Of a DNA stretch of 5,972 nt, positions 1 through 5,430 are shown one piece after another. The DNA lies in the NCBI GenBank assembly GCA_018267355.1, contig JAFDYP010000630.1, positions 1 through 5,972 of the forward strand. Reading direction: 5' to 3'. The position numbers and the translations under genes were made by a program. Each line of letters opens with the position of its first letter. The first letter of the stretch is position 1. The notes beneath the pieces are model-generated. The model did no database searches. It was not told where the DNA came from and saw only the letters and a program-made list of their open reading frames with translations. Source of the stretch: Bacteroidota bacterium (GTDB taxonomy: Bacteria; Bacteroidota; Bacteroidia; Chitinophagales; LD1).

Positions 1-657
1 ATGGTGATACGCGGCTACCTGGCCGGCCACTCAGCGCGTGAGTACAAGCTGGGCAAGCGTACACTCTGCGGAGTAGCGCTACCGGAGGGGATGAAGGAGA
101 ATGATAAATTTCCTGCGCCTATCATCACGCCTGCGGCGAAAGCGATGGAGGGCCATGATGAAGATGCCAGCCGTGAGGAGATACTGGCAAAGAAGATCGT
201 GACGCCTGAGCAATATGCGAAAATGGAGCAGTACACCTATGGGCTCTTTGCGCGGGGTACAGAGATGGCTGCCAAACAGGGCCTGATACTCGTAGATACT
301 AAATACGAGTTTGGTCTCTATAATGGTGAGGTATACCTCATAGACGAGATCCATACGCCTGACTCATCACGCTATTTCTATGCAGAGGGCTATGCTGAGC
401 GACAGGCTGCCGGGGAGCCGCAAAAGCAGCTTTCCAAAGAGTTCGTCCGGGAGTGGCTGATGGCCAATAATTTTGCCGGCAAGGATGGCCAGACCATGCC
501 ATTCATGCCGGATGACTTTGTACATACGATCACCGAGCGCTATATAGAGCTCTACGAGCGTGTGACGGGGCAGAAGTTTCAGCATGCTGATAACTCTGAC
601 ATCCAGGCGCGCATAGAGAGCAACGTGAAAAAATACTTGGAAAGTACACCCGCCTGA
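1..657 (+). CDS. purC: SAICAR synthase (phosphoribosylaminoimidazole-succinocarboxamide synthase), C-terminal part
   Basis: Cytosolic enzyme of de novo purine synthesis: it joins CAIR and aspartate with ATP to give SAICAR. The visible 218 residues open with the conserved VIRGYLAGH...REY segment, followed by [12 protein letters not shown] (about 37-48), the SAICAR-synthase signature LVDTKYEFG (97-105) and the loop [11 protein letters not shown] (115-125) with its substrate-binding acidic and serine residues. The C-terminal helices run to a TGA stop at 655-657. The ATG at position 1 is an internal methionine, because this region normally lies about 90-100 residues into the roughly 310-residue long-form PurC. 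The true start is therefore upstream of the window. The gene is followed after 41 nt by the carbamoyltransferase on the same strand, which may be co-transcribed. No functional link between the two is known to me. Family assignment is firm; only the N-terminus is missing. Confidence 0.96.
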   Translation: MVIRGYLAGHSAREYKLGKRTLCGVALPEGMKENDKFPAPIITPAAKAMEGHDEDASREEILAKKIVTPEQYAKMEQYTYGLFARGTEMAAKQGLILVDTKYEFGLYNGEVYLIDEIHTPDSSRYFYAEGYAERQAAGEPQKQLSKEFVREWLMANNFAGKDGQTMPFMPDDFVHTITERYIELYERVTGQKFQHADNSDIQARIESNVKKYLESTPA

Positions 658-665
658 TTTTACGC

Positions 666-691
666 TTTTGATTACATTAGGCGAATCAAAA
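666..691 (+). repeat. 8-bp A/T-rich inverted repeat just ahead of the GTG start
   Basis: TTTTGATT (666-673) and AATCAAAA (684-691) are perfect inverted arms around a 10-nt loop, in the 41-nt gap between purC and the carbamoyltransferase. The second arm ends 7 nt before the GTG start at 699. The stem has only one G-C pair and no T tract follows, so it is not a convincing terminator. It could be a weak structure affecting translation initiation, a protein-binding site, or chance. Confidence 0.4.
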
Positions 692-698
692 AACGCTG

Positions 699-2561
699 GT
701 GAGGATTCTTGGCATCTCAGCTTACTATCATGACTCCGCTGCTGCTCTCACCATAGATGGGCAGATCATAGCTGCTGTGCAGGAGGAGCGCTTTACCCGT
801 AGCAAGCACGACGATAGTTTCCCTATTCACGCCGTACGCTACTGCCTGGAGCATGCCGGTCTGACCATAGATCAGCTGGACGCCGTAGTGTTTTATGACA
901 AGCCATTTATCAAGTTTGAGCGGCTCATAGAGACCTATTATAGCTATGCGCCGAAGGGCATCATATCGTTTCTAAAGGCTATGCCTGTATGGATGAGAGA
1001 GAAGCTCTTTCTCCGCAATATCATCAAGGATGAACTGGAGGAGGTGATGGTGTATGACCGCAAGAAAGTCAAGATACTTTTCCCGGAGCATCATCTCTCT
1101 CATGCGGCCAGTGCCTTCTACCCATCTCCCTACCAGGATGCTGCGATACTCACCGTAGACGGAGTGGGAGAGTGGGCTACAGCGTCCATCTCTCACGGTC
1201 AGGGCAGCGATATCACCGTGCTAAAGGAATTACACTTCCCTGACTCCGTCGGGTTGCTATATTCTGCATTTACCTACTATATGGGCTTTAAGGTCAATAG
1301 CGGGGAGTACAAGCTCATGGGCCTGGCACCATACGGCATAGACGGTTCGGAGCGGGTCGAGCATTTCAAAAAAATCATCTGCGAGAAACTGGTAAAGATC
1401 AGTGAAGATGGCTCGATACGACTGGACCAGCAATACTTTGATTATGCTGTAGGATTGCGCATGGCTCGTGATGCACGCTGGGCTGATCTGTTCGGTTTCA
1501 AAAGGCGCAGGAAGGAAGATGAGCCATTGACTCAGGAGCATTGCGATCTGGCGCTGGCTATACAGCAGATCACAGAGGATATCGTACTGAAAATGGCCGC
1601 TGAGGCCAAACGCCTGACCGGGTCTGACAATATCTGCCTAGCTGGCGGCGTAGCGCTGAACTGTGTAGCCAATGGTAAACTCCTTAGGCAAGGGACGTTT
1701 AAAAATATATGGATACAGCCGGCTGCCGGTGATGCCGGTGGTGCACTGGGCGCGGCCCTGGCGGCGGAGTACATCTATGCAGGCACGGCCCGTACTACTG
1801 ATGGGCAGCATGATGGTATGCAGGGAGCATATCTGGGCCCTGCCTATACAGATGAAAACATCCAAGCAGTACTCAGTAAGTACAAAGCCATCTCTACGCA
1901 CTATCTCACTACAGAAAGCCTCTGTAACGCTGTGGCTGAACTGATAGAGCTGGGCATGGTGGCGGGCTGGTATCAGGGCAGAGCGGAGTTTGGACCAAGG
2001 GCTTTGGGCAACCGTACCATCCTGGCCGACCCACGCAATGGCGAGATGCAGCAAAAGCTGAACCTGAAGATCAAGTACCGTGAAGGCTTCCGGCCATTCG
2101 CTCCCAGTGTGCTGGCGGAAGATGTGGCGGAGTACTTTGACTTGGACCGTGAGTCGCCGTATATGCTGCTGGTGGCTGATGTGAATAGTAATATAAGGAA
2201 GCCCGTGTCTCCTGGATATGCCGGCAAGCCGATGATGGAGCGGCTATATACAGAGCGCTCCACCCTGCAGTCTGTCACGCACGTAGATTTCTCGGCCCGG
2301 GTGCAGACGGTAAGCAGGGAGACTAATCCGCTGTATCACCAGTTGCTAAGTGCGTTTAAGGCGAAAACAGGCTGCGGCGTACTGGTCAATACAAGTTTCA
2401 ATGTCAGGGGGGAGCCGCCGGTACTGACACCGGAAGATGCCTTTGTGTGCTTCATGCATACGGAGATGGATGTGCTGGTACTGGGCTCCTATGTATTGCT
2501 GAAATCTGAACAACCGGATATGAGTAGTACCTTGCCAAAAAAACGATTTAAATTAGACTAA
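699..2561 (+). CDS. NodU/CmcH/SxtI-family O-carbamoyltransferase
   Basis: Predicted cytosolic enzyme that moves a carbamoyl group from carbamoyl phosphate, through a carbamoyl-adenylate, to a hydroxyl of an unknown acceptor (family precedents: NodU, TobZ, CmcH, SxtI). The 620 residues have the usual two parts. The N-terminal Kae1/ASKHA-like domain (about 1-360) starts ILGISAYYHDSAAAL (3-17) and carries EERFTRSKHD (29-38), the HxxxH metal motif in HHLSHAAS (H131, H135), TVDGVGEW (D154), LAGGVALNCVANGKL (314-328) and PAAGDAGGALGAA (D345). The YrdC-like C-terminal domain (about 400-605) carries YQGRAEFGPRALGNR (425-439), YREGFRPFAPS (460-470) and VNTSFNVRGEPPV (563-575). Metal-ligand roles are inferred from TobZ/Kae1. 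The GTG start is chosen because family members begin at this exact point; there is no Shine-Dalgarno. It heads a cassette with the SxtK-like and SxtJ-like genes that follow. The acceptor cannot be read from the sequence. Confidence 0.95.
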   Translation: MRILGISAYYHDSAAALTIDGQIIAAVQEERFTRSKHDDSFPIHAVRYCLEHAGLTIDQLDAVVFYDKPFIKFERLIETYYSYAPKGIISFLKAMPVWMREKLFLRNIIKDELEEVMVYDRKKVKILFPEHHLSHAASAFYPSPYQDAAILTVDGVGEWATASISHGQGSDITVLKELHFPDSVGLLYSAFTYYMGFKVNSGEYKLMGLAPYGIDGSERVEHFKKIICEKLVKISEDGSIRLDQQYFDYAVGLRMARDARWADLFGFKRRRKEDEPLTQEHCDLALAIQQITEDIVLKMAAEAKRLTGSDNICLAGGVALNCVANGKLLRQGTFKNIWIQPAAGDAGGALGAALAAEYIYAGTARTTDGQHDGMQGAYLGPAYTDENIQAVLSKYKAISTHYLTTESLCNAVAELIELGMVAGWYQGRAEFGPRALGNRTILADPRNGEMQQKLNLKIKYREGFRPFAPSVLAEDVAEYFDLDRESPYMLLVADVNSNIRKPVSPGYAGKPMMERLYTERSTLQSVTHVDFSARVQTVSRETNPLYHQLLSAFKAKTGCGVLVNTSFNVRGEPPVLTPEDAFVCFMHTEMDVLVLGSYVLLKSEQPDMSSTLPKKRFKLD

Positions 2562-2572
2562 AAATATAGCTG

Positions 2573-2722
2573 ATGGAGTTTCTGAAAGAACTATGGGATT
2601 TTCTGAAGGTAAGAAAGAAGTGGTGGCTACTGCCGATAGTGATCGTGCTGCTGCTCATAGGTGTGCTGATAGTGATAGGGGGCAACTCTGTCGTAGCACC
2701 ATTTGTCTATCCTATGTTCTGA
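2573..2722 (+). CDS. DUF5989 / SxtK-like single-pass membrane peptide (49 aa)
   Basis: A short ORF easily missed by gene callers. It starts 11 nt after the carbamoyltransferase stop and ends 3 nt before the SxtJ-like start. The protein begins MEFLKELWDFLKVRKKWW (amphipathic, with a basic juxtamembrane patch), followed by one hydrophobic span (about 19-36, rich in L, I and V) and a short tail, GGNSVVAPFVYPMF. This architecture, with a WDFLK..KKWWLLP start and an APFVY end, is that of DUF5989 proteins such as SxtK, which are about 50 residues long and encoded beside SxtI-type carbamoyltransferases. Function is unknown. Its position suggests a membrane partner or anchor for the carbamoyltransferase or its substrate machinery, which is inference. 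The start is fixed by family length and by the first ATG after the upstream stop. Confidence 0.9.
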   Translation: MEFLKELWDFLKVRKKWWLLPIVIVLLLIGVLIVIGGNSVVAPFVYPMF

Positions 2723-2725
2723 TCG

Positions 2726-3085
2726 ATGACCAAGAAGCACAAAGAGCAGTATAAGGCACTCGCCATCATCTGGGCCGGCTTCACGCTGATAGGCTGGCGG
2801 CTGCATCAGCCCTGGCTGATGGTAGCAGCGGGTGTCGTACTGCTGGCTGGTATTGCGTCCCCGTGGATACTGGATAAAGTAACCTCTGGGTGGAAGTGGA
2901 TAGGAGAGCAGATAGGTGCTGTGACCAGCCGTATCATACTCGGTGTTGTGTTTGTAGTGTTTCTCTCGCCCATCGCATTTTTTTATCGGCTATCGGCGCG
3001 TGGCAAGAAGAATGGCGCTCCCGGTAGTTTCTTTGTGGAAAGAAATCATAAGTATACTGCCGCTGACCTCGAAAAACTTTTTTAG
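2726..3085 (+). CDS. SxtJ-like small membrane protein
   Basis: A 119-residue protein with a short basic N-terminus (MTKKHKEQYK), two closely spaced hydrophobic segments (about 11-24 and 30-47) split by GWRLHQPW, a linker containing W56/W58, a third hydrophobic helix (about 68-87) ending SPIAFFYRLS, and a cytosolic-type charged tail (ARGKKNG..., ending AADLEKLF). This pattern and the gene order match the SxtJ family, which is of unknown function and recurs next to NodU/SxtI carbamoyltransferases. The ATG lies only 3 nt beyond the TGA of the SxtK-like gene, so translational coupling is likely. Family assignment rests on topology, the SPIAFFYR motif and context; no catalytic residues are apparent, so a structural or scaffolding role is possible but unproven. 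Confidence 0.85.
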   Translation: MTKKHKEQYKALAIIWAGFTLIGWRLHQPWLMVAAGVVLLAGIASPWILDKVTSGWKWIGEQIGAVTSRIILGVVFVVFLSPIAFFYRLSARGKKNGAPGSFFVERNHKYTAADLEKLF

Positions 3086-3114
3086 TATTATCGCTTCAAT
3101 ATATCTCCCCGTAC

Positions 3115-3627
3115 ATGCCCAAATTTAATGTCGCCGCCAGAGTGCGCCGCGCCCATCAGAAGAAAAAAGGTCTGGCCCTCTTCCTGAAAAAGCTATCGCG
3201 CAAGAAGCCAAAGAATCTACAGAAAATGCTGAAGCAGGCGGATCAGGCAGCATGGCAGGAGGTGGCCTGCCTGGAGTGTGCCAACTGCTGCAAGACCATG
3301 ACGCCTACCTTTACCAGGCCCGAGGTCAAGCGCATAGCGGAGCGTGTAGGTATGACATTCGATCAGTACTTTGACAAGTACCTGACAGTAGACGAAGACA
3401 ACGGCGATATAGTCAATAAAAAACAGCCCTGCCAGCATCTGGGCAGGGACAATAAATGCCGCGTATATGATATCCGCCCCGGAGACTGCAGCGGGTTCCC
3501 GCATCATGTGCGCAGGGACTTTTATCATCAGGTCAGTGAGAAGCTATATATCAATAACTCACCCCGCTGTCCGGCTACACTCAGCTTTCTGGAAAATCTG
3601 GAACGTGTAGTGGCTGAAAACGCTTGA
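3115..3627 (+). CDS. YkgJ-family (CxxCxxCC) cysteine-cluster protein
   Basis: A 170-residue soluble protein of the UPF0153/YkgJ zinc- or iron-chelating family. After a strongly basic helical leader (about 9-35, with many Lys/Arg) comes the defining CLECANCCK (C52, C55, C58, C59). C106 follows in QPCQHL, C115 in NKCRVYDIRP, C125 in GDCSGFPHH and C152 in RCPAT, giving eight conserved-type cysteines able to bind a metal or Fe-S cluster. The segment YDIRPGDCSGFPHH is typical of the family. The biochemical role of YkgJ proteins is unsettled. The start at 3115 gives a full-length protein whose basic leader resembles other Bacteroidota members; the next Met is residue 39. It follows the SxtJ-like gene after 29 nt and is probably the last gene of the operon. 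It may be a passenger rather than part of the carbamoylation cassette. Confidence 0.9.
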   Translation: MPKFNVAARVRRAHQKKKGLALFLKKLSRKKPKNLQKMLKQADQAAWQEVACLECANCCKTMTPTFTRPEVKRIAERVGMTFDQYFDKYLTVDEDNGDIVNKKQPCQHLGRDNKCRVYDIRPGDCSGFPHHVRRDFYHQVSEKLYINNSPRCPATLSFLENLERVVAENA

Positions 3628-3695
3628 CTTGAATCATAAAATCGGTGGATGATTAAATATTGTGGATGAAAGTCCTCATTATTTCAGAAAAAAAC

Positions 3696-3725
3696 TTGCA
3701 ACTATGGGTACACCCCTTATCTTTG
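3696..3725 (+). promoter_or_regulatory. Bacteroidota sigma-ABfr-type promoter of RNA unit 1
   Basis: TTG at 3696-3698 (inside TTGCAA), a 19-nt spacer, then TATCTTTG at 3718-3725, a full match to the -7 consensus TAnnTTTG at the classical spacing. An A-rich run (3687-3694) sits just upstream. The predicted start falls about 4-7 nt downstream, at 3729-3732, exactly where the conserved 50-nt unit begins. The match is direct; activity is inferred. Confidence 0.78.
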
Positions 3726-3728
3726 CAT

Positions 3729-3781
3729 TACGTTTTCATAGGTTCAAAGTGGTCATCTCGAAAGAGGTGGCCATTTTTTTT
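3729..3781 (+). ncRNA. Predicted ~50-nt small RNA, copy 1
   Basis: A 50-nt segment (3729-3778) is repeated without a mismatch at 3886-3935. It begins at the predicted transcription start of the promoter at 3696-3725 and ends in a terminator. The predicted RNA has a single-stranded 5' leader of about 17-20 nt (including CATAGGTTCAAAG), a 10-bp hairpin with a GAAA loop (14 bp if the AAAG/TTTT flanks pair), and a U tail. There is no ATG in this strand, so it is unlikely to be a leader peptide. I do not recognise the RNA family. It could be a tiny regulatory RNA, a short-transcript decoy, or only a promoter-proximal terminator that trims upstream read-through. Confidence 0.6.
3750..3781 (+). terminator. 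Intrinsic terminator of RNA unit 1
   Basis: TGGTCATCTC (3750-3759) pairs with GAGGTGGCCA (3764-3773) around a GAAA loop, a 10-bp stem with two G-U wobbles. Eight T residues follow (3774-3781). AAAG at 3746-3749 can extend the pairing into the T run. This is a strong canonical terminator. It could also end read-through from the operon finishing at 3627, about 120 nt upstream. Confidence 0.85.
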
Positions 3782-3850
3782 GCATGTAATTGTGCAGTAA
3801 GTTTTTAGGATAACGGTTTTTTAAAAAAATGTAAAAATAGATGTACGGAT

Positions 3851-3882
3851 TTGCAAAAGAGTCATCTTGATCACTATATTCG
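3851..3882 (+). promoter_or_regulatory. Bacteroidota-type promoter of RNA unit 2
   Basis: TTG at 3851-3853 (again within TTGCAA, preceded by T to give TTTG), a 21-nt spacer, then TATATTCG at 3875-3882, one mismatch from TAnnTTTG. The -7 box lies the same 3 nt from the conserved unit as in copy 1, while the spacer sequences of the two promoters are unrelated. Somewhat weaker than promoter 1. Confidence 0.62.
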
Positions 3883-3885
3883 TAC

Positions 3886-3940
3886 TACGTTTTCATAGGT
3901 TCAAAGTGGTCATCTCGAAAGAGGTGGCCATTTTTATTTT
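3886..3940 (+). ncRNA. Predicted ~50-nt small RNA, copy 2
   Basis: Perfect 50-nt copy (3886-3935) of the unit at 3729-3778, offset by 157 nt and in the same direction, with its own promoter and terminator. After position 3935 the copies diverge (A interrupts the T run, then TTTT). The 5' leader and hairpin are identical to copy 1, so the two RNAs should be the same molecule with possibly different expression. It sits 105 nt upstream of the CBS gene, so an attenuator role for that gene is an alternative. Confidence 0.58.
3907..3940 (+). terminator. Intrinsic terminator of RNA unit 2
   Basis: Same 10-bp GAAA-loop hairpin as in unit 1 (3907-3916 pairing with 3921-3930), followed by TTTTTATTTT (3931-3940). 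It would stop RNA 2 and insulate the CBS gene from upstream transcription unless it is bypassed. Confidence 0.82.
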
Positions 3941-4045
3941 CAGCCGGTCTCATTCTTCTCTCACTACTTATCTACAATATGTCTACCGATGGTCGGCCAT
4001 TTGGGGGATTTTGTGATATTTACGCTCGTATTAAAGTGAATTGAA

Positions 4046-5410
4046 ATGAAGGTTTATAGCAATATCCTGGAAACGATAGGCCATACCCCTCTGGTCAGGC
4101 TCAATAAAATAGGCAAGGGCATCAAGGCAGACCTCCTGCTGAAAGTAGAATACTTTAATCCCGGCAACTCCATCAAGGACCGCATAGGCTACCAGATGGT
4201 GATAGATGCAGAGAAAGACGGCAAACTAAAACCCGGCGGTACCATCATAGAGTGTACCTCGGGCAATACCGGTATGGGGCTCGCACTGGCAGCGGCGGTC
4301 AAGGGCTACAAGTGCATCTTCAGTACGACGGACAAGCAGAGCAAGGAAAAGGTGGACATACTCCGTGCGCTGGGCGCAGAGGTGATAGTCTGCCCCACCA
4401 ATGTGGCCCATGATGATCCGCGCAACTACCACCAGGTGGGCGAAAGGTTGGCTAAAGAAATACCCAATTCATTTTTTGCCAATCAATATGAGAACCTGTC
4501 TAACCGCAAGGCGCACTATCTCACCACCGGCCCTGAGATATGGGACCAGACAGATGGCAAAGTGACCCACTATGTGACCACTATCGGCACCGGGGGTACC
4601 GTGACCGGTACCTCTATGTACCTGAAGGAAATGAATCCCGACATTCAGACTATAGGAGTGGATGCCTATGGCTCTATCCTGAAAAAGTATAAAGAGACCG
4701 GTGAAAAGGATATGAAGGAGGCCTATCCGTACCTGATAGAGGGCATCGGCCAGGACATCATACCAGGCAACTTTGACTTTAATGTCATAGACGCCGTAGA
4801 GCAGGTCTCAGATAAAGACGCCGCCATCATGTGCCGCAGGCTAGCTACTGAGGAGGGCATTTTTGCCGGCTACTCGGCGGGCGCAGCTGTGCAGGGTGTG
4901 CTGCAGCGTGCAGACCAGTTCAAAGAAGGAGATGTGGTCGTGATCATCCTGCATGATCACGGTAGCCGCTATGTAGGCAAGATATATAATGATGACTGGA
5001 TGCGCGACCGCGGATTTCTGGTGGATGATGTGGTGACAGCCAAGACCATCATAGAGCGCAAAAAAGGCTATCAGCAGCTCGTGTCTGTATCTCCCCAGCA
5101 GACGGTGGCGGAGGCGTTCAAAGTGATGAAGGCAAAAGGCATCACGCAGCTACCGGTGATGGAGAATAATGAACTGGTAGGTAGTATGTCAGAGAACCTG
5201 ATCCTGCAGCTGCTGATGGATGACCATCAGTCTCGCGAGCGCGAGGTGGGCCAGGTCATGGGCGGCAAGTTTCCGGCAGTGGCCTATCACGCATCCGTAT
5301 CAGACATATCCCGGCAGATATCCAAGGATAATACAGCAGTGATGGTGCAGCTCCCTACCAGTGACTGGACCATCATCACCGAGTTTGACCTGATCGAGGC
5401 ACTGGCCTGA
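4046..5410 (+). CDS. Cystathionine beta-synthase with C-terminal CBS (Bateman) domains
   Basis: A cytosolic PLP enzyme of transsulfuration that condenses serine and homocysteine to cystathionine; some relatives use O-acetylserine or make H2S. The 454-residue protein has a fold-type II catalytic core (about 1-325): IGHTPLVRLN (11-20), NPGNSIKDR with the PLP lysine K44, TSGNTG (71-76), the phosphate loop GTGGTVTG (181-188) and AGYSAGAA (274-281) with S277 as likely pyridine-N contact. EGIGQDIIP (232-240) and SRYVGKIYNDDWMRDRGF (307-324) favour cystathionine beta-synthase over plain cysteine synthase. Two CBS motifs follow (about 335-390 and 400-454), probably an adenosyl-ligand regulatory module. 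There is no N-terminal haem-binding extension. NPGNS replaces the commoner NPGGS at the lysine loop. The ATG is placed by the family start MxVYxNILETIGxTPLV. No Shine-Dalgarno and no clear promoter are seen. It stands alone on its strand downstream of the small-RNA pair and abuts a convergent gene. Confidence 0.94.
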   Translation: MKVYSNILETIGHTPLVRLNKIGKGIKADLLLKVEYFNPGNSIKDRIGYQMVIDAEKDGKLKPGGTIIECTSGNTGMGLALAAAVKGYKCIFSTTDKQSKEKVDILRALGAEVIVCPTNVAHDDPRNYHQVGERLAKEIPNSFFANQYENLSNRKAHYLTTGPEIWDQTDGKVTHYVTTIGTGGTVTGTSMYLKEMNPDIQTIGVDAYGSILKKYKETGEKDMKEAYPYLIEGIGQDIIPGNFDFNVIDAVEQVSDKDAAIMCRRLATEEGIFAGYSAGAAVQGVLQRADQFKEGDVVVIILHDHGSRYVGKIYNDDWMRDRGFLVDDVVTAKTIIERKKGYQQLVSVSPQQTVAEAFKVMKAKGITQLPVMENNELVGSMSENLILQLLMDDHQSREREVGQVMGGKFPAVAYHASVSDISRQISKDNTAVMVQLPTSDWTIITEFDLIEALA

Positions 5411-5430
5411 TCACATCTCGGGTGCCAGTG
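5400..5430. repeat. Inverted repeat spanning two abutting convergent stop codons
   Basis: CACTGGC (5400-5406) and GCCAGTG (5424-5430) are perfect 7-bp arms with a 17-nt loop containing the palindrome TGATCA (5408-5413). That palindrome is formed by the CBS stop (TGA, + strand) and the stop of the convergent gene (TGA, - strand). No T tract flanks it, so it is at best a weak bidirectional terminator or an mRNA 3'-end stabiliser. Confidence 0.4.

Larger units (their letters stand above)
3628..4045. other. 418-bp protein-free region with a duplicated RNA unit
   Basis: No convincing protein gene lies here. From left to right it holds an A/T-rich stretch after the YkgJ-like stop (3628-3695), which includes a small inverted repeat (AATCAT 3632-3637 with ATGATT 3649-3654); promoter plus 50-nt unit 1 (3696-3781); an unrelated A/T-rich spacer (3782-3850) with a T6A7 run; promoter plus unit 2 (3851-3940); and 105 nt (3941-4045) leading to the CBS start. 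In that last part I see no good TAnnTTTG element, so the CBS promoter is not located. The region is distinctly richer in A/T than the flanking genes. Confidence 0.8.

Noticed and set aside
1..3. ATG at position 1 as the start of purC
   Set aside because: It lies within a conserved internal PurC segment; a full-length family member needs roughly 90-100 more residues upstream.
1638..2054. 138-codon minus-strand ORF and other long antisense ORFs within the carbamoyltransferase
   Set aside because: They lie wholly inside a gene with strong family motifs in the plus frame; the antisense translations show no recognisable domain and are shadow frames.
3217..3528. 103-codon minus-strand ORF across the YkgJ-like gene
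   Set aside because: It overlaps the complete CxxCxxCC coding frame and its translation has no recognisable domain.
3632..3654. AATCAT/ATGATT inverted repeat as terminator of the purC-to-YkgJ operon
   Set aside because: Six A/T-rich base pairs with an 11-nt loop and no T run; the unit 1 terminator at 3750-3781 is a far better candidate for stopping read-through.
3736..3774. Minus-strand 12-codon ORF (MATSFEMTTLNL) inside the repeat, identical at 3893-3931
   Set aside because: It starts after an A run and is perfectly duplicated, but the promoter and terminator evidence is on the plus strand. The identity is explained by the 50-nt repeat, and there are only two copies to judge codon conservation.
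3696..3940. CRISPR array or mobile-element ends
   Set aside because: Only two direct copies separated by 107 nt, no target-site duplication, no inverted termini, and no cas or transposase gene nearby; promoter plus terminator architecture explains the structure.
4000..4028. Possible CBS promoter (TTTG at 4000 with TACGCTCG at 4021)
   Set aside because: The -7 box has two mismatches at informative positions and the spacer is only 17 nt, so it is not good enough to call.
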